Shown: piece by piece, positions 12,610-16,757 of the stretch
How the letters are laid out: each line of letters opens with the position of its first letter
Position numbering within the stretch: the first letter of the stretch is position 1
DNA from: an uncultured Collinsella sp.
GTDB lineage: Bacteria; Actinomycetota; Coriobacteriia; Coriobacteriales; Coriobacteriaceae
Direction: 5' to 3'
Length of the DNA stretch: 16,757 nucleotides
NCBI GenBank assembly: GCA_900549345.1
Contig: UROC01000038.1
Span: forward strand, 1-16,757
Translations under genes and position numbers: made by a program
Notes under the pieces: generated by a model
The model's database searches: none
Told to the model about the DNA's origin: nothing
Seen by the model: the letters and a program-made list of their open reading frames with translations, nothing else

Positions 12610-13828
12610 CGGCTACGGCGAGAACGTCATGTCGTTCGCCAACGACATCTACACTCCCGAGGGCGGCATGCACCTTGAGGGCTTCCGCACCGCGCTCACC
12701 CGCGTGATCAACGATTACGCACGCAAGCAGAACCTGCTCAAGGAAAAAGATGCCAACCTGACCGGCGACGATGTGCGCGAGGGTCTTTCGGCCGTTATTT
12801 CGGTCAAGCTGCCCGACCCGCAGTTTGAGGGCCAGACCAAGGCCAAGCTCGGCAGCTCCTATATGCGTGCGCTCACGCTCAAGATCGTGACCGACGGCCT
12901 TGCCGATTACCTCGAGGAGCATCCCAAGCCCGCTCGTGAGATTGTCAAGAAGGCGCAACAGGCCTGCAAGGCGCGCAACGCCGCCCGCAAGGCGCGCGAG
13001 GCGACCCGTCGCAAGAGCCTGCTCGAGACGGCGTCCCTGCCCGGCAAGCTCGCTGACTGCTCGGTGCGCGATGCCGAGCTGACCGAGCTCTTCATCGTAG
13101 AGGGCGACTCGGCAGGCGGTTCGGCCAAGGACGGCCGTCGCCGAGACATCCAGGCGATTCTGCCCCTGCGCGGCAAGATTCTGAACGTCGAACGCGTTGG
13201 TGACCATCGCGCGTTCTCGAGTGACACCATCCAGTCGCTGATTACCGCGATCGGCTGCGGCGTCACGACGAGTGCCGGCGACGGCGGCGACTTCGATATC
13301 ACCAAGGCGCGCTACCACAAGATCATCATCATGACCGATGCAGACGTCGACGGTGCGCATATCCGCATCCTGCTGCTGACGTTCTTCTACAAGTACATGC
13401 GTCCGCTGATCGATGCCGGCTACGTTTATGTTGCCTGCCCGCCCATCTTTGGCATTAAGGTGCGCAACAAGATCCACTACGTGTATCCCAACGGCCGCCA
13501 GCCCGAAGACGAGATCCTGCGCGACACCATCCAGAGTCTGGGCCTGAACCCCGACGATAACGACGAAGACGGCAAGGCCAAGGATGGCAAGATCACCAAG
13601 AAGCGCAAGGGCTATACCGTCCAGCGCTACAAGGGCCTGGGCGAGATGGACCCCAAGCAGCTTGCCTCGACGACGATGGATCCCAAGACCCGCATCCTGC
13701 AGCGCGTGTCGATCGAGGATGCCGTGGTGGCGGACCGTGCCGTGCGCGAGCTCATGGGTTCCGAGGTCGGCTATCGCCGCGAATATATTGAAAAACACGC
13801 GCATGATGCACGATTCCTTGACGCTTAA
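12566..13828 (+). CDS. gyrB: DNA gyrase subunit B, C-terminal part (frameshifted gene)
   Basis: This frame holds the rest of GyrB. The transducer domain includes the QTK loop (GQTKAKLGSS, near residue 90 of this part), whose Lys contacts ATP. The TOPRIM domain has EGDSAGGSAKDGR (179-191), PLRGKILNVER and TDADVDGAH, so the metal-binding acidic residues are present. The YKGLGEM motif near the end is also intact. The listed start is a GTG at 12566, but no ribosome site precedes it, so independent translation is unlikely; it should be read as a continuation of the previous entry. The stop overlaps the gyrA ribosome site AGGAGGT, consistent with coupled expression. Confidence 0.93.
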   Translation: MAKMGEVEVSLQWNSGYGENVMSFANDIYTPEGGMHLEGFRTALTRVINDYARKQNLLKEKDANLTGDDVREGLSAVISVKLPDPQFEGQTKAKLGSSYMRALTLKIVTDGLADYLEEHPKPAREIVKKAQQACKARNAARKAREATRRKSLLETASLPGKLADCSVRDAELTELFIVEGDSAGGSAKDGRRRDIQAILPLRGKILNVERVGDHRAFSSDTIQSLITAIGCGVTTSAGDGGDFDITKARYHKIIIMTDADVDGAHIRILLLTFFYKYMRPLIDAGYVYVACPPIFGIKVRNKIHYVYPNGRQPEDEILRDTIQSLGLNPDDNDEDGKAKDGKITKKRKGYTVQRYKGLGEMDPKQLASTTMDPKTRILQRVSIEDAVVADRAVRELMGSEVGYRREYIEKHAHDARFLDA

Positions 13829-13839
13829 GAGGAGGTAAC

Positions 13840-16581
<2,742 letters not shown>

Positions 16582-16621
16582 GAGGCCCTAGCTGGTAGAA
16601 AATATCAGGCCCCATATATCG

Positions 16622-16653
16622 GCGGTCGGCGCACTGCGCGCCGACCGCTTTTT
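16622..16653 (+). terminator. Terminator of gyrBA
   Basis: GCGGTCGGCGC (16622-16632) and GCGCCGACCGC (16638-16648) form an 11-bp stem with a 5-base loop, followed by five Ts. It ends the gyrB-gyrA transcript. Confidence 0.93.
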
Positions 16654-16717
16654 GAAAATCTTTGAACCCCACGTCGGCCCCGGCTGCCCGGCGGCATGCG
16701 AAGTCGATCGCGAGTTC

Positions 16718-16755
16718 CGCACGAGCCGGAGAGCACTTAATGTGCTCTCCGTGCG
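16718..16755. other. Long imperfect hairpin at the window edge
   Basis: GAGAGCAC (16729-16736) and GTGCTCTC (16742-16749) pair around TTAAT. The outer CGCACG (16718-16723) pairs with CGTGCG (16750-16755), leaving a 5-base bulge on the left. No T-tract lies inside the window on the plus side, so its function cannot be settled. Confidence 0.4.
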
Positions 16756-16757
16756 AG

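Overview
The window is the chromosomal replication-origin region of a bacterium. It is most likely an actinobacterium of the class Coriobacteriia (Collinsella-like). The basis for this is the order rpmH / GHKL-ATPase gene / dnaA / dnaN / recF / dciA(DUF721) / gyrB / gyrA, a moderately high G+C content, frequent GTG and TTG starts, and three perfect parS sites beside parAB. The genus is an inference from gene order and protein character, not from a search.

All genes left of about 5,340 lie on the minus strand and all genes right of about 5,620 lie on the plus strand, so transcription runs outward from the origin on both arms. Left arm, reading away from the origin: rpmH, rnpA, yidD, yidC and jag form one compact cluster. 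It starts at a strong promoter (5348-5377) and ends at a clear hairpin terminator (3097-3126). A second cluster follows: rsmG, three parS sites, parA, parB and a small membrane-anchored protein overlapping the parB end, closed by a terminator at 174-207. A plus-strand terminator at 76-110 serves a convergent gene outside or barely inside the window.

Right arm: a gene for an unusual protein (GHKL ATPase core, about 170-residue Gln-rich linker, C-terminal winged helix) sits 15 bases before dnaA. Then come dnaN, recF overlapping a DUF721/DciA-type gene, a terminator, gyrB (interrupted by a frameshift near 12553) and gyrA. Origin signals lie in two intergenic regions, 5378-5620 and 8696-8933. Both carry TTTTCAACA-type repeats in place of the standard TTATCCACA box. 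The second also has a near-standard box followed by a DnaA-trio-like tract and an AT-rich unwinding region.

Together the genes cover initiation (dnaA, probable helicase loader dciA), elongation (dnaN), repair (recF), supercoiling (gyrAB), origin segregation (parABS) and the usual origin-linked RNA and membrane genes (rnpA, rpmH, yidC, yidD, jag, rsmG). The points most worth following are the ATPase/prion-like/winged-helix protein at the origin, the altered DnaA boxes matched by a change in the DnaA DNA-reading loop, the broken gyrB, and a Phe at the GyrA fluoroquinolone-resistance position.
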